From the NCBI RefSeq assembly GCF_000744095.1, contig NZ_JQLI01000001.1, forward strand, positions 3,410,001 to 3,474,000: a stretch of 64,000 nt of DNA. The letters run 5' to 3'. Position 1 is the first letter of the stretch. Every line of letters begins with the position of its first letter. Shown in pieces: positions 53,784-62,203 of the stretch. The notes beneath the pieces were generated by a model. The model ran no database searches. It saw nothing but the letters and a program-made list of their open reading frames with translations, and was not told the origin of the DNA. Source of the stretch: Cupriavidus necator A5-1. Lineage in GTDB: Bacteria > Pseudomonadota > Gammaproteobacteria > Burkholderiales > Burkholderiaceae. The position numbers were made by a program, and so were the translations under genes.

Positions 53784-55376
53784 TTGAAAGAATCCATTCT
53801 TTCCGATCTTCTTCTGCAGCGACTCGAACGCCCCCAAGACGGTTCGGCGCTGGCAGCCGGCAACCATATGAACCGGCAGATCTACGAGATCATCCGGCAG
53901 GCCATCCTCACCGGGACCCTCCCTGCAGGCAGCAAACTACCGGCCTCGCGGCTGCTGTCGCAGGAGGTGGGTATCTCGCGGAACACGGTCCTGTATGCCT
54001 ATGAGCAGTTGCTGGCAGAGGGCTATGTGACGGCATCCGTTGGAAGTGGCACCTTCGTGTCTCACACCACTCCCGACCATAGTGCAGAGGGCTCAGGAAT
54101 CGTGCGAAGCGGCCCCATGGAGGGGATTGCGGCGCAGCAGACACCCAGCCGCCACACCCTGTCGCGCCGGGGGCAGCATCTGGTCTCCCACGCGGGGGTC
54201 TCGGACAAGCAATGGGGCGCGTTCGTCCCAGGGGTGCCGGACGTCTCGCTGTTCCCGCATGCCACCTGGGCACGCCTGCTTAACAAGCACTGGCGCTCGC
54301 CCAAGCCGGAAATGCTGACTTATTCACATACGGGGCACGCAAATCTACGTCGCGTGCTTGCCGAACACCTGCGGCTGGTCCGGTCGGTCAATTGCGATCC
54401 GGAGCAGATTGTCGTGACCACGGGCATCCACCAGGCCATCGACCTGATCTCACGCCTGCTCGGCGACGTCGGCGATACCGCATGGATGGAAGATCCGGGC
54501 TACTGGGGGGCGCGCAGCCTGCTGAAGAGTTCCGGCATCGAGCCGATACCGATTCCGCTGGACGCCGAAGGCATTGCGCCTGACGCCGAGACGCTGCAGA
54601 ACCCGCCCCGCTTTATCTTCGTGACTCCGTCGCACCAGTATCCGCTCGGCACTGTCATGAGCCTGTCGCGCCGGCGCATGTTGCTCGAATATGCGCGGCA
54701 ACGCGGCGTCTGGATCATCGAGGACGACTACGACAGCGAATTCCGCTTCGAGGGCCGCCCGCTCGCCTCGCTGCAAGGCCTCGACAGCCATGAACGGGTG
54801 ATCTACGTCGGCACTTTCTCAAAGACCTTGTTCCCGGGCTTGCGCATGGGCTTCATGGTGCTGCCCAAGCCCCTGGCCGGGCATTTCGCCGCGGGCCTGT
54901 CAGAGCTCTATCGCGAAGGGCAACTCATCCAGCAAGCGGTATTGGCCGATTTCATTGACGAAGGCCACTACGCGGCCCACATCCGCCGCATCCGCAAACG
55001 CTATGCGTCGCGCCAGGGCCTGCTCCGGGAATCGATTGCGCGCCACTTCGGCAGCGACTGGCCCACCTCGACCCAGGAGGCCGGCCTTCACCTCGTCATG
55101 CATCTGCCGCCGGAATCGGATGACCTGGGCATCAGCATGGCCGCGCGCACCCAGGGCCTGATCGCACGCCCGCTCTCGCGCTACTACGCCAGCGAGACGC
55201 CCGAAGGCCGTGGTCTGCTGCTTGGCTATGCCTGCGTGCCTGAGGAAACCATCGAACCATCGTTCCTGAAACTGGCCGAGGTCATAGAGCCCGCCCTGGA
55301 ACACATGGCGCGCATCCATGCCGCGCCGCGCCAGGGCACCAACTGGATCAACCGGGAAGCCTGGAGCGGGGCCTGA
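53784..55376 (+). CDS. MocR-family regulator (GntR HTH + aminotransferase domain)
   Basis: Regulator of 530 aa: a GntR winged helix at about 28-95 (YEIIRQAILTGTLPAGSKLP, VGISRNTVLYAYEQLLAEGY) joined to a class I aminotransferase-like domain with the PLP lysine in GTFSKTLFPGLRMGF. MocR proteins sense GABA, PLP or taurine through PLP chemistry; GabR is the closest functional model given gabT and gabD in the divergent run. The start shown is TTG; an ATG 28 codons in would remove only the lead-in. Confidence 0.9.
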   Translation: MKESILSDLLLQRLERPQDGSALAAGNHMNRQIYEIIRQAILTGTLPAGSKLPASRLLSQEVGISRNTVLYAYEQLLAEGYVTASVGSGTFVSHTTPDHSAEGSGIVRSGPMEGIAAQQTPSRHTLSRRGQHLVSHAGVSDKQWGAFVPGVPDVSLFPHATWARLLNKHWRSPKPEMLTYSHTGHANLRRVLAEHLRLVRSVNCDPEQIVVTTGIHQAIDLISRLLGDVGDTAWMEDPGYWGARSLLKSSGIEPIPIPLDAEGIAPDAETLQNPPRFIFVTPSHQYPLGTVMSLSRRRMLLEYARQRGVWIIEDDYDSEFRFEGRPLASLQGLDSHERVIYVGTFSKTLFPGLRMGFMVLPKPLAGHFAAGLSELYREGQLIQQAVLADFIDEGHYAAHIRRIRKRYASRQGLLRESIARHFGSDWPTSTQEAGLHLVMHLPPESDDLGISMAARTQGLIARPLSRYYASETPEGRGLLLGYACVPEETIEPSFLKLAEVIEPALEHMARIHAAPRQGTNWINREAWSGA

Positions 55377-55460
55377 TGGTGGTCGAGACACGCGCAATGC
55401 TGATTGGCTCCATCAGGCCTGCACCGATTGGCACCAGCGGCCGCTGGCAGGAGCGCGGCG

Positions 55461-56462
55461 TCATGCCCTCGCCTGCTTCCTCGCGCGCTGGTCGCGACGC
55501 TGGCGCGCGAGCCGCGCATGCAGGCGGCTCAGGATTCCGTCAAAGGTCTCAAGTTGCCGTGTGATCTCCGCCTGCCCATGGTCGATCAGGAACGCGCGGA
55601 ACGCCGCCGCAACGCGGGGCAGGCGCACGCCGGGGAGATGCATCACATACCAGTCGCGCTCGATCGGGTTGTTCTTTATCGGCAGCACGCCGATCAGGCC
55701 CGCCTGGAACTCCAGCGTGCAGGCGTGCAGCGAAAGAAATGCCACACCCAGCTTGGCCGCAACCATTCGCTTGATCGCCGCGTTGCTGGACAACTCCGAT
55801 CCGAGCGGGAGCCGCAGCCCTGCCTCCCGGAATAAGCGCTCGACTGTATTGCGCGTACCGGAGCCCCGCTCCCGCACCAGCAGGTTCGCGTCCATCAGGT
55901 CATGCAGTGTCACGCTCCTGCGCGTCATCAACGGGTGGTCCGGTGCTGCAATGAACGCCATCGGGTGTTTCGCAAATGGCGTCGCGTGCGTCCGCATCTC
56001 TGTCGGCGGCCGGCCCATGATCGCCAGGTCGATCTCGTGCATGGCCAGCATCCGGATGATCTCCTCGCGGTTTCCGACGTTTAGCTTGATCTTCACCTCG
56101 GGCCGTTCCTCGGTGAACGCCACCAGCATTGGCGGCAGCAGGTACTCCGCTGTCGTGATCGCGCCCACCCGCAGCGTGCCGGCGATATCACCTTTGAGCG
56201 CAGCCACTTCCTCGACCGCGTCGCGCCAGAGTCGCAGGATCTGGCCGGCGTAGCCAGCCATCACCTCCCCGGCCGGGGTCAACTGCATGCCTCGGCCAAC
56301 TCTTTGCACGAGCGGCGTCCCAGTCGCCTGCTCTAGCATCCGCACCTGCAGGGACACAGTGGGTTGCGTCAGATGCAGTTCTTCGGCGGCCCGCGACACG
56401 CCACCCAGGCGGGCAATGGCATCGATCGCATTCAACTGGCGAAACGTGGTGGTTCGATTCAT
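55461..56462 (-). CDS. LysR-family regulator, CbbR-like
   Basis: LysR-type activator of 333 aa: winged helix at about 5-65 (AIARLGGVSRAAEELHLTQP) and an effector domain with AEYLLPPMLVAFTEERPEV and RERGSGTRNTVERLF. These features are those of the CbbR/RbcR branch that controls CO2-fixation genes. It is divergent from a CbbY-like HAD gene, which strengthens the link, but no Calvin-cycle gene is present in the window. Confidence 0.87.
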   Translation of the reverse strand: MNRTTTFRQLNAIDAIARLGGVSRAAEELHLTQPTVSLQVRMLEQATGTPLVQRVGRGMQLTPAGEVMAGYAGQILRLWRDAVEEVAALKGDIAGTLRVGAITTAEYLLPPMLVAFTEERPEVKIKLNVGNREEIIRMLAMHEIDLAIMGRPPTEMRTHATPFAKHPMAFIAAPDHPLMTRRSVTLHDLMDANLLVRERGSGTRNTVERLFREAGLRLPLGSELSSNAAIKRMVAAKLGVAFLSLHACTLEFQAGLIGVLPIKNNPIERDWYVMHLPGVRLPRVAAAFRAFLIDHGQAEITRQLETFDGILSRLHARLARQRRDQRARKQARA

Positions 56463-56590
56463 ATCAAAAAACCAATGGGATGGTTTTATTAACCAATTTT
56501 TCAGTATGGGCCGCCTACCTTATAGTGGTCCCGACCGAAACGCAATGCGCGCCAGCCCCCACGGCAATGGCGCCGACAATGAGGTAGGCA

Positions 56591-57352
56591 ATGGCACTAG
56601 AACTGCTTGTACTGACAGTAGACGACGCCCTGTTTCAGCGTGATGACCTGCATGAGGAGCGCCTCGGAGGTGCCGTGCAAGAATGCACGAGTGGCACCGA
56701 CGATCTGCATTCCGGGGCTGCGGTCAGCGCAGATGCTGGTAGCTACAATCAGCTTCGTCACAACGCTCGCTCCGCAAAGGGGGAGCTCGCTCGCTCCCAT
56801 TTTGATTCTCTGCTGCGGGCCTATGAGAACGCCTACGTGGCGGCGTGCTCCGAACGCCGGTTGCACATTCGTGAGCAGGCCTTGGCAGTGATGGACGGAG
56901 CGGAGCGCAACGGCGTACGACTTGCACTGGCTTCCACCCTCTCTTCCCGCATGGTCTGTGCACTGATGGAAAGTGCCATTGGCCGCGACTGGGCCGACCA
57001 GTTCGCTGTCGTGGCGACCGCCGATGCGTTGTCTGACCAGGACACGGAAGCCGAGCTCTACCACCTGATCCTGCGCACGGCCGCCGTGCCGGCGCACCGC
57101 GCGCTGCTTGTGACAGCGACCGAACGCAGCCTGGAAGCTGCGCAAGGAATCGGCATGCATTCGATCTGCTTGTCGGCGCGGGGCGATTCGCTGACGGGGG
57201 CATCAGGTGCTTGCATCTCGCATCCGGACAACAACGGCATGCCCTTGCGGGGAAGCGATGTACTGGAAATGCTTGCGGAGATCACCCAGGCTTCGCGCGC
57301 CACGCCAGTCCCGTTTCGCGCCTCATATGCAACGGCCACGGCCGTAGGCTGA
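56591..57352 (+). CDS. CbbY-like HAD-fold protein lacking catalytic Asp
   Basis: Protein of 253 aa with the layout of CbbY-type HAD phosphatases, including VRLALASTLSSRMVCALM (motif II region) and LLVTATERSLEAAQGIGM (motif IV region). Motif I reads LTVDDALF where active enzymes have DxDGT, so the nucleophilic Asp is Thr9, and the acidic residues of motif IV are absent. It is likely a pseudo-phosphatase or a decaying gene. GAGG precedes the ATG. Followed 26 bp later by a type II NADH dehydrogenase gene. Confidence 0.75.
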   Translation: MALELLVLTVDDALFQRDDLHEERLGGAVQECTSGTDDLHSGAAVSADAGSYNQLRHNARSAKGELARSHFDSLLRAYENAYVAACSERRLHIREQALAVMDGAERNGVRLALASTLSSRMVCALMESAIGRDWADQFAVVATADALSDQDTEAELYHLILRTAAVPAHRALLVTATERSLEAAQGIGMHSICLSARGDSLTGASGACISHPDNNGMPLRGSDVLEMLAEITQASRATPVPFRASYATATAVG

Positions 57353-57378
57353 TTCCCCGTCATCACGTACAGGCCTCC

Positions 57379-58686
57379 ATGAAAACCATCGTTATCGTCG
57401 GCGGCGGCGCCGCCGGCTTGCAAGTCGCCATTGGTCTTGGCCGCACGCTTGGCAAGAAGCGGCGTGCCAGGGTAGTTCTCGTCGACCGCAGCCCAACGCA
57501 TCTCTGGAAGCCGCTCCTGCACGAAGTCGCGGCTGGCCGGGTCGAGCCCACCGTTCACCACACCTCGTTTGCCCTGCAGGCGGAACGTAATCACTTCCAT
57601 TTTGTTCAGGGTGAGCTTGCCTCGCTGGACCGCACCGGCCGGGTCATCTCGGTAGCGACAGGTGGCACGGGTGATGGCACCGGGGCCACGCTGCAGGCCA
57701 TCGCATATGACAAGCTGGTTCTCGCCGTGGGCGGCGTCACGCAGTACTTTGGCGTGCCCGGGGCGCGCGAGCATGCGCTGGCGCTGGACAGCGTCAGCAG
57801 CGCAGAGCAGGTGCGCGAGCGCCTGCACGCGACGTTGCGCCGTGCCTGCGCACGCGCTGCCGCGGCACCCCAGGCGCGGCCACCGCAGGTCCGGGTCGCC
57901 ATCGTCGGGGCCGGAGCGACCGGGGTACAGTTGGCCGCCCAGTTGCGACGAACCACCCGGGTTCTGAATCGCTACGGGGTTCATCGCCTGGATCCCGTCC
58001 GTGATGTGGACATCTCCGTGCTGGAAGCGTCCCCGACCATCCTCCCCGGTATGGACAGGGAACTTGCCTCGCGTGTTGCCCGGCAGCTAACGAAGATGAA
58101 CATACGTGTTGCCACTGGCCAAAAGGTAACGTCCGTCACCGCAGGCGGGCTAACGCTTGACGGCAGCAATTACGTGGATGCCGACATCGTGGTCTGGGCC
58201 GCCGGCGTAGCCGCCCCGCCGCAAATCGCCACCTTCGGCCTTGCTGTCAACGAGAAGGGACAGGCGCGCGTGGGCTCGACGCTGCAAAGTCTCGATGACG
58301 ACAACATTTTCGCGATCGGCGATTGCGCAAGCTGCAGGCCGACCAACGGGGCGAATGAACTCCCCACACGTGCCCAGGTTGCCTATCAGCAGGCCCTGTA
58401 CCTGCAGTCAGCATTGCCCCGGCATATGTCCGGCAAGGCAGTCGAGCCATTTGCCTACCGCGACTACGGGTCCCTGATTTCCCTCGCGGGTGGGCGCGCC
58501 GTGGGATCTCTGGCAGCAGCAAGGGGCATTTCGGGTTGGTATGTGGAAGGCAAGTTGGCCGCGCTGATGCACCACGCGGTGTATCGCCGCCACATCCTTG
58601 CCATCAACGGCTGGGGTCGTGCGCTGGTGGTTTCGCTGTCCCATGGCCTGGAGCGGCTGCTCGGTGCGGGCACGCGCCTGCACTAG
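57379..58686 (+). CDS. Type II NADH dehydrogenase-like flavoprotein
   Basis: Pyridine nucleotide-disulfide family oxidoreductase, 435 aa, resembling Ndh. FAD site IVIVGGGAAGLQVAIGLG, NAD site VAIVGAGATGVQLAAQL, and the C-terminal FAD contact IFAIGDCASC; the amphipathic tail could bind the membrane. It would oxidise NADH and reduce quinone without pumping. AGGCC stands before the ATG; a longer frame upstream lies within the HAD gene. Confidence 0.87.
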   Translation: MKTIVIVGGGAAGLQVAIGLGRTLGKKRRARVVLVDRSPTHLWKPLLHEVAAGRVEPTVHHTSFALQAERNHFHFVQGELASLDRTGRVISVATGGTGDGTGATLQAIAYDKLVLAVGGVTQYFGVPGAREHALALDSVSSAEQVRERLHATLRRACARAAAAPQARPPQVRVAIVGAGATGVQLAAQLRRTTRVLNRYGVHRLDPVRDVDISVLEASPTILPGMDRELASRVARQLTKMNIRVATGQKVTSVTAGGLTLDGSNYVDADIVVWAAGVAAPPQIATFGLAVNEKGQARVGSTLQSLDDDNIFAIGDCASCRPTNGANELPTRAQVAYQQALYLQSALPRHMSGKAVEPFAYRDYGSLISLAGGRAVGSLAAARGISGWYVEGKLAALMHHAVYRRHILAINGWGRALVVSLSHGLERLLGAGTRLH

Positions 58687-58702
58687 GCGGAGCGTCGGCA
58701 TT

Positions 58703-58735
58703 GCCGGGTCGAGCCTGCGCGGCACACGACCCGGC
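58703..58735. terminator. Hairpin after the NADH dehydrogenase gene
   Basis: GCCGGGTCG pairs with CGACCCGGC (9 bp, 15-nt loop) 16 bp after the stop. No T-run follows. Confidence 0.45.
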
Positions 58736-58779
58736 GATAAAGGTTGCCGCCCATATTGCGGTGCAGCAATTCATGCGAC

Positions 58780-58790
58780 TGGACTGACCA
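58780..58790. promoter_or_regulatory. TGGTCTGACCA-like operator, copy 1
   Basis: TGGACTGACCA, one base off the palindrome TGGTCTGACCA, 112 bp before the GntR gene. Confidence 0.45.
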
Positions 58791-58863
58791 CTGGGCCTCG
58801 GGACCAGAAAGCTGGGGCGCAAACGTCACGGAACACTTGAAACCAAGCGCATATTTGCGGTAT

Positions 58864-58874
58864 TGATCTGACCA
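58864..58874. promoter_or_regulatory. TGGTCTGACCA-like operator, copy 2
   Basis: TGATCTGACCA, one mismatch to the palindrome, 27 bp before the GntR start, where binding would block its promoter (autoregulation). A further TGGTGGTC follows within 20 bp. Confidence 0.55.
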
Positions 58875-58901
58875 TCAGTCTACTTTTGGTGGTCTTACGC
58901 C

Positions 58902-59642
58902 ATGTCGTCCCTTCAGGCAGTTTCGGCCCAGCGGCTTTACCGGCTGATCGCAGATCAGATTGCCCAGAAAATCCGCAACGGCGAGTTCGCGCCCGGTGAG
59001 CGCCTGCCCTCCGAGCGCGAGCTCGCGGAACAGCTCAGCGTCGCCCGTTCGACGCTGCGTGAAGCGCTGATTGCGTTAGAAATTGGCGGCTTGATCGAAG
59101 TCCGCGTCGGCAGCGGCGTGTTCGTGTCGGAGCCGCCGGAACAAGGAAAATACCCGGCCCCGTCCGACGGCACGCCTCTGGCCACGAATGCGCCAAGCAC
59201 CGCCGCCGAGGCAAGCCCGTTTGCGTTACTTGAGGCGCGAACACTGATCGAGCCGGAATGTGCCGCCCTGGCCGCGCAGAACGCGTCCGCCGATCAGCTT
59301 GGCGCCATCGAGGAAGCCCGCAGCAAAATGAAGCCGGACCTGGCTTCGAATGCCAGGAACTTCGCCTTCGACCGGGCCTTTCACGAATCCATCGCAGCGG
59401 CCTGCGGCAACGCCGCCTTGCAGTCGGTCGTCACGCACATATGGGACCTGTGCGAGGCCAACACGTTGTACCAGCGTCTCGACAAGCACTTCGTGGATGA
59501 GTCCGCCTGGCGACAGGCGATGGGCGAGCACGACCGTATCGTCGCGGCCCTGACTGCGCGCGATCCGGTCAGGGCCCGCCACGCGATGTCGTTTCACCTG
59601 ATCGCGATCCGCGCACGGCTGTCGGAAGATATTCAGCAGTAG
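58902..59642 (+). CDS. GntR-family regulator, FadR subfamily
   Basis: Regulator of 246 aa: winged helix at about 10-75 (GEFAPGERLPSERELAEQLS, RSTLREALIALEIGGLIEVR) and an all-helical FCD ligand domain at about 105-240 with the metal/ligand residues in FDRAFHESIAAACGN and the later EHDRIVAAL. FadR-type regulators respond to organic acids and repress adjacent catabolic genes. TGGT-N-ACCA palindromes, their typical target, lie before this gene and before the transporter gene downstream. Confidence 0.9.
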   Translation: MSSLQAVSAQRLYRLIADQIAQKIRNGEFAPGERLPSERELAEQLSVARSTLREALIALEIGGLIEVRVGSGVFVSEPPEQGKYPAPSDGTPLATNAPSTAAEASPFALLEARTLIEPECAALAAQNASADQLGAIEEARSKMKPDLASNARNFAFDRAFHESIAAACGNAALQSVVTHIWDLCEANTLYQRLDKHFVDESAWRQAMGEHDRIVAALTARDPVRARHAMSFHLIAIRARLSEDIQQ

Positions 59643-59658
59643 GCCACATTGCTGCCTT

Positions 59659-59695
59659 GCTGCCTGTCCATCGGACGGATGACAGGCAGCCTTTT
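59659..59695 (+). terminator. Rho-independent terminator of the GntR gene
   Basis: GCTGCCTGTC and GACAGGCAGC form a perfect 10-bp stem around a 12-nt loop, followed by CTTTT. It lies 17 bp after the stop codon. Confidence 0.8.
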
Positions 59696-59892
59696 ACCCT
59701 TTCCTCTCAAGAAACCAAACAGGCGTGGCCTCGCACTGCAATGGTGCGGCTTGAAGCGCGATAGACGAGTCACTCGCGACGCTTCCATCTGCCATGTCGA
59801 CATTGCACGCGCATTAAGTGCCTCTTTGGGCATAAATTTACGTGGCACAGCTCTTGCTGGATATGCCACAGAGTGTGCTCGCGCACCCATAT

Positions 59893-59903
59893 TGGTCTGA
59901 CCA
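59893..59903. promoter_or_regulatory. TGGTCTGACCA operator, copy 3 (perfect)
   Basis: Perfect palindrome TGGTC-T-GACCA upstream of the transporter operon; the best of four copies. Confidence 0.6.
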
Positions 59904-59966
59904 CCCTTCCGGAATACCGAGAGAAATCCCTAATTTCGCCATCCAATCAGACTAACTAAGATAAAT

Positions 59967-59977
59967 TGGCCTGACCA
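59967..59977. promoter_or_regulatory. TGGTCTGACCA-like operator, copy 4
   Basis: TGGCCTGACCA, one mismatch, 131 bp before the transporter start. Copies 3 and 4 are 74 bp apart, about seven helical turns, which would permit looping or cooperative binding. Confidence 0.55.
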
Positions 59978-60108
59978 CCAGATCAATTTACCTATGCACG
60001 CGCCATCGCAACCGCCCTGCCCGGGTGGTATGCATTGATCACCCGAGCCAGCCCGCCTGTCTCTACTGCGATCGCCCCCTCAGGATCGCGCCACACTGGA
60101 AAACATTC

Positions 60109-61461
60109 ATGAACGCAGACCACGCCAACCACGCTTCCACGGAAGCAGTTCCTCCAAGTCCAAACATGAAGAAGATCGCCGTTGCCAGCGTCATTGGCAC
60201 AACGGTCGAGTGGTATGACCTGTTCCTGTTCGCAACGGCTTCGGCCCTTGTGTTCAACAAGATCTTCTTTCCGGCCTTCGATCCGTTGATCGGAACGCTG
60301 CTTGCGTTTGGCACCTTCGCTTCCGCCTACCTGGCCCGCATGGTCGGTGCCGCGCTGTTCGGGCACTATGGCGACAAGGTCGGACGCAAATCGATGTTGC
60401 TGATTTCGCTGGTCATGATGGGGCTGGCAACGTTTGCGATCGGCCTCCTGCCCAACTACGAGACCATTGGCATCTGGGCTCCGATCCTGCTGCTTACGCT
60501 GCGCATCATCCAGGGCCTCGCACTTGGCGGCGAGTGGGGAGGCGCAGTGCTGATGGCCGTGGAGCATGCACCGGCCAACAAGCGAGGCTTTTATGGATCG
60601 TGGGTGCAGATCGGGGTCCCCGCGGGAACACTGATCGCCAATCTTGCATTCCTGCTCAGCAATGCCGTCCTTTCCAATGAAGCACTGCTCTCGTGGGGCT
60701 GGCGCATCCCGTTCCTGGCGAGCATCCTGCTTGTTGGCGTTGGTCTCTACATCCGGCTGAACACCTCCGAGACCCCCTCCTTCCGCAAAGTGAAGGACAC
60801 GGCCTCACAGGTCAAGGTCCCGCTCGCGGAAGTGCTGACGAAGTCCTGGAAACAGGTATTGCTGGGTGGCGTCGCCACGATGTCGACCGGTACCGCTTTC
60901 AACCTGATCGTGGCATTCGGGCTGACGTACGGCACGCAAACGCTGGGTTTCTCCCGCAATCAGATGCTCGCCATCGCCCTGATCGCCTGCGCCCTCTGCA
61001 TCGTCCTGCTACCGGTATTCGGACGACTTTCGGACCTGGTAGGACGCAAGCCCGTGATCATTGGCGGCATCGTCGCCGAAGCCCTGCTCGCTTTCCCGCT
61101 GTTCTGGCTGCTGGACACGCGCGTTTTTCCGCTCGCATTGCTTGGCTACCTGCTGATGATGGCCGCCTTCGCAGCCAACTACGGCCCGATTGCCACATTC
61201 CTGGCCGAACTGTTTGGCACCAAGGTGCGGTATTCCGGCCTCTCTGTCAGCTACATGCTGTCTGGCCTGCTGGGAAGCGCCGCCACGCCTATCGTTACGA
61301 CCGCCCTCCTGTCGGCCACGGGCCGCGGTTCGTCCGTCGCGTGGTACATGATCGGCTCCGCAGTACTGTCCGCGCTGGCATTGGTCATGTTGGCTGAAAC
61401 GCTGAAGAAGGATGCGAATTCGACCGCAGCCGAGGCTGGCGCCCGTGCCTCGATCTCCTGA
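60109..61461 (+). CDS. MHS-family MFS transporter
   Basis: Metabolite:H+ symporter of 450 aa with twelve helices. Typical are ASVIGTTVEWYDLFLFATAS, GHYGDKVGRKSML, GGEWGGAVLMAVEHAPANKR and GRLSDLVGRKPV. The family takes up organic acids such as citrate, oxoglutarate or shikimate. The ATG used directly precedes NADHANHAS; an earlier ATG gives an unlikely Cys/Pro-rich lead. First gene of an operon of four or more genes. Confidence 0.9.
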   Translation: MNADHANHASTEAVPPSPNMKKIAVASVIGTTVEWYDLFLFATASALVFNKIFFPAFDPLIGTLLAFGTFASAYLARMVGAALFGHYGDKVGRKSMLLISLVMMGLATFAIGLLPNYETIGIWAPILLLTLRIIQGLALGGEWGGAVLMAVEHAPANKRGFYGSWVQIGVPAGTLIANLAFLLSNAVLSNEALLSWGWRIPFLASILLVGVGLYIRLNTSETPSFRKVKDTASQVKVPLAEVLTKSWKQVLLGGVATMSTGTAFNLIVAFGLTYGTQTLGFSRNQMLAIALIACALCIVLLPVFGRLSDLVGRKPVIIGGIVAEALLAFPLFWLLDTRVFPLALLGYLLMMAAFAANYGPIATFLAELFGTKVRYSGLSVSYMLSGLLGSAATPIVTTALLSATGRGSSVAWYMIGSAVLSALALVMLAETLKKDANSTAAEAGARASIS

Positions 61462-61504
61462 ACTTCGATCCCCTCTCCCGGCCATAACAGATCCGGACCT
61501 CGCC

Positions 61505-62137
61505 ATGAAAACGAAAATCGACCCCACCCTGGTGCGTCAGCTTGAGGACGTCAGCTTTCCCACGCTTGGTCACTTTCTCGAGGATGGCTTCGCCAGCTAC
61601 AAGATCCGTGCACTGGTTCCTGGCAGCAAGCTGGTTGGCCGCGCACTCACGCTGCGGCTTGCAGCGCCGGATGCCATCGCCGTGAACCAGGCCATTGCCC
61701 GCCTGACCGACGGCGACGTCCTTGTCGTTGAAGCCGGCAACGACCATGCGCATGCCTGCATCGGCGCGGTCACCGGCACCGCCATCCTGTGTGCAGGAGC
61801 AAAGGGCGTCGTTGTCGACGGCGTAGTCACGGACCTCGTCGAACTGCGTGCGATGGGGCTGCCCGTGTTCGCGCGAGGCACGACCGCCCTCACCACCAAG
61901 CGACTAGGCGCCCCGGACAGCGAAATCGGCCAGCCGGTGGTCTGCGGGGGTGTCACCGTCAATCCGGGAGATCTTGTCCTGGCCGACGACAACGGCGTTG
62001 TCTTCCTGGCCCCGCAAGTCGCGGCGGACGTCATCGAAGCCGCGCTAGCGTCAGATCGCGCCGAGCCCGCAATGCTCGATCGCCTGCGGTCTGGAGAACA
62101 TGCCAGCAAAGTCCTGGTCCTGGCCCTGGACATCTGA
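61505..62137 (+). CDS. RraA-like protein (HMG/CHA aldolase family) lacking the motif Arg
   Basis: Protein of 210 aa in the RraA/class II 4-hydroxy-4-methyl-2-oxoglutarate aldolase family: LRLAAPDAIAVNQAIA, GAKGVVVDGVVTDLVELRAM, PVFARG and GDLVLADDNGVVFL. In active aldolases and oxaloacetate decarboxylases of the family an Arg-Asp pair binds substrate and metal; here it is Thr109-Asp110. Its activity is therefore uncertain. It follows the transporter by 43 bp and precedes a hydroxyacid dehydrogenase. Confidence 0.85.
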   Translation: MKTKIDPTLVRQLEDVSFPTLGHFLEDGFASYKIRALVPGSKLVGRALTLRLAAPDAIAVNQAIARLTDGDVLVVEAGNDHAHACIGAVTGTAILCAGAKGVVVDGVVTDLVELRAMGLPVFARGTTALTTKRLGAPDSEIGQPVVCGGVTVNPGDLVLADDNGVVFLAPQVAADVIEAALASDRAEPAMLDRLRSGEHASKVLVLALDI

Positions 62138-62159
62138 ACGCCAGGCACCACCCAAGCTC

Positions 62160-62176
62160 GCCCGGCCTGGCCGGGC
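62160..62176. other. GC-rich palindrome between RraA-like and dehydrogenase genes
   Basis: GCCCGGCC-T-GGCCGGGC, able to form a 6-bp stem with a 5-nt loop, 23 bp after the RraA-like stop. Possible transcript stabiliser; not a convincing terminator. Confidence 0.35.
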
Positions 62177-62203
62177 GGCACTCATATCTCGATTCTGTTT
62201 GCA

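Larger units (their letters stand above)
59643..60108. other. Intergenic control region before the MHS transporter operon
   Basis: 466 bp without a gene. The left end has the GntR terminator, the middle (59700-59880) shows nothing clear, and the right half has two operator palindromes 74 bp apart in AT-richer DNA, probably the promoter of the four-gene operon. Confidence 0.55.
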
